Part shown: piece by piece, positions 6,367 to 8,410 of the stretch
Layout of the letters: each line of letters begins with the position of its first letter
How positions within the stretch are numbered: position 1 is the stretch's first letter
Assembly (NCBI GenBank): GCA_009917805.1
Contig: RGES01000050.1
Location: 1 to 8,410 of the forward strand
Direction of reading: 5' to 3'
Origin: Verrucomicrobiota bacterium
GTDB taxonomy: Bacteria > Verrucomicrobiota > Verrucomicrobiia > Opitutales > UBA953
Length of the DNA stretch: 8,410 nt
Position numbers and translations under genes: made by a program
Notes under the pieces: model-generated
The model's input: the letters and a program-made list of their open reading frames with translations, nothing else
Told to the model about the DNA's origin: nothing
Database searches by the model: none

Positions 6367-6451
6367 ATCAAGCGTCCGCAGGCCATGAAGTCAAACCCCG
6401 CTCCCCGCTTGCCCTTGCCAATTGGCCCCCTTGCCATTCTCTGAAGGGCAG

Positions 6452-6934
6452 ATGTCCCAGCCGATCAAGTGTTCGCTCTGCGAGGAGGCCGCCACGGTCC
6501 ACCTCTCCCAGGTCGTCCATGGCAAGGTCACCAAGGTGCATCTCTGCGAGGCCTGCGCCCAGAAGGGCGGGGCGACCGATCCGGCCGTCTTCCAGCTCGC
6601 CGACGCCCTGACGACCGCTTCCCCGGCTCCGACGCTCACCTGCCCGAAGTGCGGCTTCACGGACATCGATTTCCGCAAGCGCGGCCGTCTCGGCTGCCCC
6701 TCCTGCTGGGAGACGTTCGGCGACGCCCTCGGCGGCCTGCTCCTCAAGGTCCAGCATGAGGCCGCCCATGTCGGGCGCGCGCCGGCCGGCACCCTGCCGA
6801 CGGGCCAGCTCCGCCGCCGTCTCGACGCCGCCCGGCGCGAGATGGAGAAGGCCATCGCCGGCGAAGACTACGAAGCCGCCGCGCGCCTGCGCGACGAGAT
6901 CGCCGAACTCGAGAAACAGCTCGCGACCCTCTGA
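6452..6934 (+). CDS. mcsA: McsA-like zinc-finger / UVR-domain protein (activator of McsB)
   Basis: This 160-residue protein has the layout of McsA, the adaptor that binds and activates the arginine kinase McsB. A first cysteine set is C7-SL-C10 with C32-EA-C35, and a second is C64-PK-C67 with C82-PS-C85: two four-cysteine zinc sites. A linker follows, then a UVR motif (about 121-155), a helical hairpin with DYEAAARLRDEIAELE, as in UvrB/UvrC contacts. The ATG at 6452 puts the first zinc site at residue 7; an in-frame TTG at 6422 is less likely. GAAGGG precedes the ATG by only three bases, which is a short spacing. The stop is two bases before the mcsB start, so the pair is almost certainly cotranscribed. 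Classified as McsA mainly because of this neighbour. Confidence 0.88.
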   Translation: MSQPIKCSLCEEAATVHLSQVVHGKVTKVHLCEACAQKGGATDPAVFQLADALTTASPAPTLTCPKCGFTDIDFRKRGRLGCPSCWETFGDALGGLLLKVQHEAAHVGRAPAGTLPTGQLRRRLDAARREMEKAIAGEDYEAAARLRDEIAELEKQLATL

Positions 6935-6936
6935 TC

Positions 6937-8013
6937 ATGTCGTCCGTCGAAGACATCCTGGCCGCCGAAAACGAACTGACGCACCTCCTCGGCGCGCAGC
7001 AGGCGGTCGTGCTCAGCACGCGCATCCGCCTCGCCCGCAACCTGGATGGCATGCCTTTCCCGGGTTGGGCCAAGGTGCCGCAGCGCAAGGAGATCTCCGA
7101 CCGCTGCGTCGAAGCCCTCGACGCGCTCCCGAAGTTCCGCCGCGGCCACGTGCTGCGCATGGGCGAACTCGGCGACCGCGACCGCGCGGTGCTCGTCGAA
7201 CGCCACCTGGTCTCGAAGGAGCTCGCCGCCGGCAAGAGCGGCGCGGCCGTCATCAGCCGCGACCAGACCTGCTCGGTGATGGTCAACGAGGAGGACCATC
7301 TGCGCATCCAGGTCGTCAAGGCGGGCTGGCATCTCCGCGGCACCTGGCACATCGCCGAGCAGCTCGACGACGCCCTCGGCGGCTCGCTGAAGCTGGCCTT
7401 CTCGGACCGCCTCGGCTACCTCACGGCCTGTCCCACCAACGTCGGCACGGGCCTGCGCGCCTCCGCGATGGTGCACCTGCCGGGCCTCTGCCTCGCCGGC
7501 CATATGGACAAGGTCTCCCGCGCGCTCAACCAGGACGGCCTCGCCGTCCGCGGCTGGCTCGGCGAAGGCACCGAGGCCGCCGGCAATGTCTTCCAGATCT
7601 CCAACCAGCAGACCCTCGGCCTCTCCGAAGAGGCGATCCTCAAGCACCTCGGCGGCTGGATCAAGAACGTGGTCGAGCAGGAATGGAACGCCCGTCGCAG
7701 GCTCGCGCAGGAAGAAGGCGAGAAGTTCGTCGACCGCCTCGCCCGTTCGCTCGGCGTGCTGCGCTCCGCGCGCCTGCTGACGAGCTCCGAGGCGATGAAC
7801 ATGCTGTCGCACCTCCGCCTGGCCTGCGACATGGGCTGCCTGCCGGAAGAACGCCGCCACCTCGTGGATCGCCTGATGATCGAAGGCCAGCCGGCCCACG
7901 TCCAGGCGCGCGCCGGCCAGGAGCTCGACAGCGACGGACGCGATCGCCGGCGCGCCGCGGTGGTCCGCGAAGCGCTGAAGGATTTCCCCGAGATCGTCCC
8001 GCCGACCGCTTAG
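6937..8013 (+). CDS. mcsB: Protein arginine kinase McsB
   Basis: This 358-residue enzyme phosphorylates arginine side chains on proteins, which in Bacillus marks them for the ClpCP protease. It belongs to the ATP:guanido phosphotransferase superfamily, whose small-molecule members are the creatine and arginine kinases. Visible marks are LSTRIRLARNL (26-36, ATP-phosphate arginines), VNEEDHLRIQ (116-125, with the catalytic acidic pair) and the signature CPTNVGTGLRAS (165-176) with reactive Cys165. Near the C-terminus, RDRRRA (335-340) fits the RDxxRA allosteric phospho-arginine site typical of McsB. The length is typical of McsB. No Shine-Dalgarno is visible; TGATCATG joins it to mcsA, so translation is probably coupled. 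Neither ctsR nor clpC is adjacent, unlike the Firmicutes operon. The stop overlaps that of convergent rbfA. Confidence 0.96.
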   Translation: MSSVEDILAAENELTHLLGAQQAVVLSTRIRLARNLDGMPFPGWAKVPQRKEISDRCVEALDALPKFRRGHVLRMGELGDRDRAVLVERHLVSKELAAGKSGAAVISRDQTCSVMVNEEDHLRIQVVKAGWHLRGTWHIAEQLDDALGGSLKLAFSDRLGYLTACPTNVGTGLRASAMVHLPGLCLAGHMDKVSRALNQDGLAVRGWLGEGTEAAGNVFQISNQQTLGLSEEAILKHLGGWIKNVVEQEWNARRRLAQEEGEKFVDRLARSLGVLRSARLLTSSEAMNMLSHLRLACDMGCLPEERRHLVDRLMIEGQPAHVQARAGQELDSDGRDRRRAAVVREALKDFPEIVPPTA

Positions 8014-8378
8014 TCGGCCTTGGGCGGATTGGCCGCGCGATCCTTGCGGGCCATCTCGTCCAGCAGGGCCTGCACGCGCGCGACGCCTCCGGTGATGTCA
8101 TCCTCGGTGAAGAGGATGTCCGGCGTGTGCTTCATCTGCAGGATGCCGCCGATGGTGGAGCGGAGTTCGGTGCGCACGCGCTTGAGGAACGCGCGGGCCT
8201 TCTTGCGCTCGGCGTCGTCGCCCGAGACGGCGTAGCCCACGCGGCACTGGCGGAGGTCGGGGGAGACGCTCGCGACGGTGATCGTGATCAGCGCGGCTTC
8301 CGTGGGCCAGTTCTGGCGCAACGTCGAGGAGACCTCGCGCTGGACCAGTTCGGCGACCCGGAGCTGACGTTGCGACAT
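8010..8378 (-). CDS. rbfA: 30S ribosome-binding factor A (RbfA)
   Basis: This 122-residue protein matches RbfA, a KH-fold factor that binds the immature 30S subunit and helps 16S rRNA 5'-end maturation. The N-terminal RVAELVQREVSSTL helix, ITITVASVSPDLRQCRVGYAV (about 31-51), the helix LKRVRTELRSTIGGIL, the strand MKHTPDILFTEDD and the final RVQALLDEM helix follow the family pattern in order. The C-terminal tail (ARKDRAANPPKAD) is basic and probably disordered. The start ATG at 8378 lies five bases after the stop of the upstream gene, so translation is probably coupled; no Shine-Dalgarno is visible. Its TAA stop shares bases with the TAG stop of mcsB in TTAG (8010-8013). Confidence 0.92.
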   Translation of the reverse strand: MSQRQLRVAELVQREVSSTLRQNWPTEAALITITVASVSPDLRQCRVGYAVSGDDAERKKARAFLKRVRTELRSTIGGILQMKHTPDILFTEDDITGGVARVQALLDEMARKDRAANPPKAD

Positions 8379-8383
8379 GCGGC

Positions 8384-8410
8384 TTAGAGCGAGGGGCGGA
8401 TCTGCAGCAG
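8384..8410 (-). CDS. Last eight codons of the gene upstream of rbfA, probably infB
   Basis: On the minus strand the last bases read as LLQIRPSL followed by TAA at 8386-8384, in line with a gene ending five bases before rbfA. In most bacteria infB (translation initiation factor IF-2) precedes rbfA, and many IF-2 proteins end in a strand followed by a short basic, Ser-Leu tail, which this resembles. Eight residues cannot prove it; the call rests mainly on conserved gene order. Confidence 0.4.
   Translation of the reverse strand: MLQIRPSL

Noticed and set aside
6367..6394. Minus-strand TTGACT (6389-6394) as -35 box for the ketosynthase gene
   Set aside because: The only -10 at suitable spacing (CTTGAT) is weak and would put the transcription start on top of the Shine-Dalgarno sequence, so I do not call it.
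6354..6437. Longer ketosynthase starting 28 codons upstream
   Set aside because: GGAAGGA sits six bases before the ATG at 6353 and the family begins right after it; the extra residues do not resemble the family.
5274..6611. Open frame of 445 codons on the plus strand opposite the ketosynthase
   Set aside because: Gly/Asp/Val/Ala-biased composition typical of antisense to a GC-rich gene; it also runs into mcsA in another frame. The minus-strand ketosynthase is certain.
6756..8387. Open frame of 543 codons on the plus strand overlapping mcsA, mcsB and rbfA
   Set aside because: Arg/Pro/Ala-rich low-complexity product crossing three well-supported genes in the wrong frame.

Overview
The window is a dense, GC-rich piece of bacterial chromosome with ten complete protein genes, one tRNA gene and two clipped genes at the edges. 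Base composition and codon use look even throughout. I see no mobile element, CRISPR array or prophage. Several families fit the PVC group, most likely Verrucomicrobiota: a secreted FAD_oxidored (xanthan-lyase-like) flavoprotein, a cyanobacterial-type thioredoxin-fold [2Fe-2S] ferredoxin, an ACP with a DSMDFLDIV serine motif paired with a divergent ketosynthase, and McsA/McsB outside the Firmicutes. Weak or absent Shine-Dalgarno sequences agree with this. The assignment is inference; no 16S or other phylogenetic marker was tested.

Layout. Positions 1-190 hold the tail of an unrecognised plus-strand gene. A secreted glutathione peroxidase (235-780) and a secreted FAD-dependent oxidoreductase (828-2438) follow on the plus strand. 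Converging on them from the minus strand is a two-gene unit: a DEDDy 3'-5' exonuclease (GTG start at 3455) and a [2Fe-2S] ferredoxin, joined by an ATGA overlap. A tRNA-Ala(GGC) lies at 3566-3641 on the plus strand. It is followed by a strong hairpin that probably terminates transcription from both sides.

The minus strand then carries an unrecognised exported protein rich in Ala, Lys and Glu (3706-4689), a second terminator (4772-4796), and an acyl carrier protein and ketosynthase pair (4819-6353). A 98-bp divergent intergenic region separates the ketosynthase from plus-strand mcsA and mcsB (6452-8013), which encode the zinc/UVR adaptor and the protein arginine kinase. The mcsB stop codon overlaps that of minus-strand rbfA (8010-8378). 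Five bases upstream of rbfA are the last eight codons of another gene, probably infB.

Functionally the window mixes translation (tRNA-Ala, rbfA), protein quality control (mcsAB), acyl-chain synthesis (ketosynthase and ACP), redox chemistry (peroxidase, flavoprotein, ferredoxin) and nucleic-acid processing (exonuclease). I do not see one large new system. The parts most worth a second look are the mcsAB pair without ctsR or clpC beside it, the translationally coupled exonuclease-ferredoxin pair, and the ketosynthase-ACP pair with an altered active-site motif.
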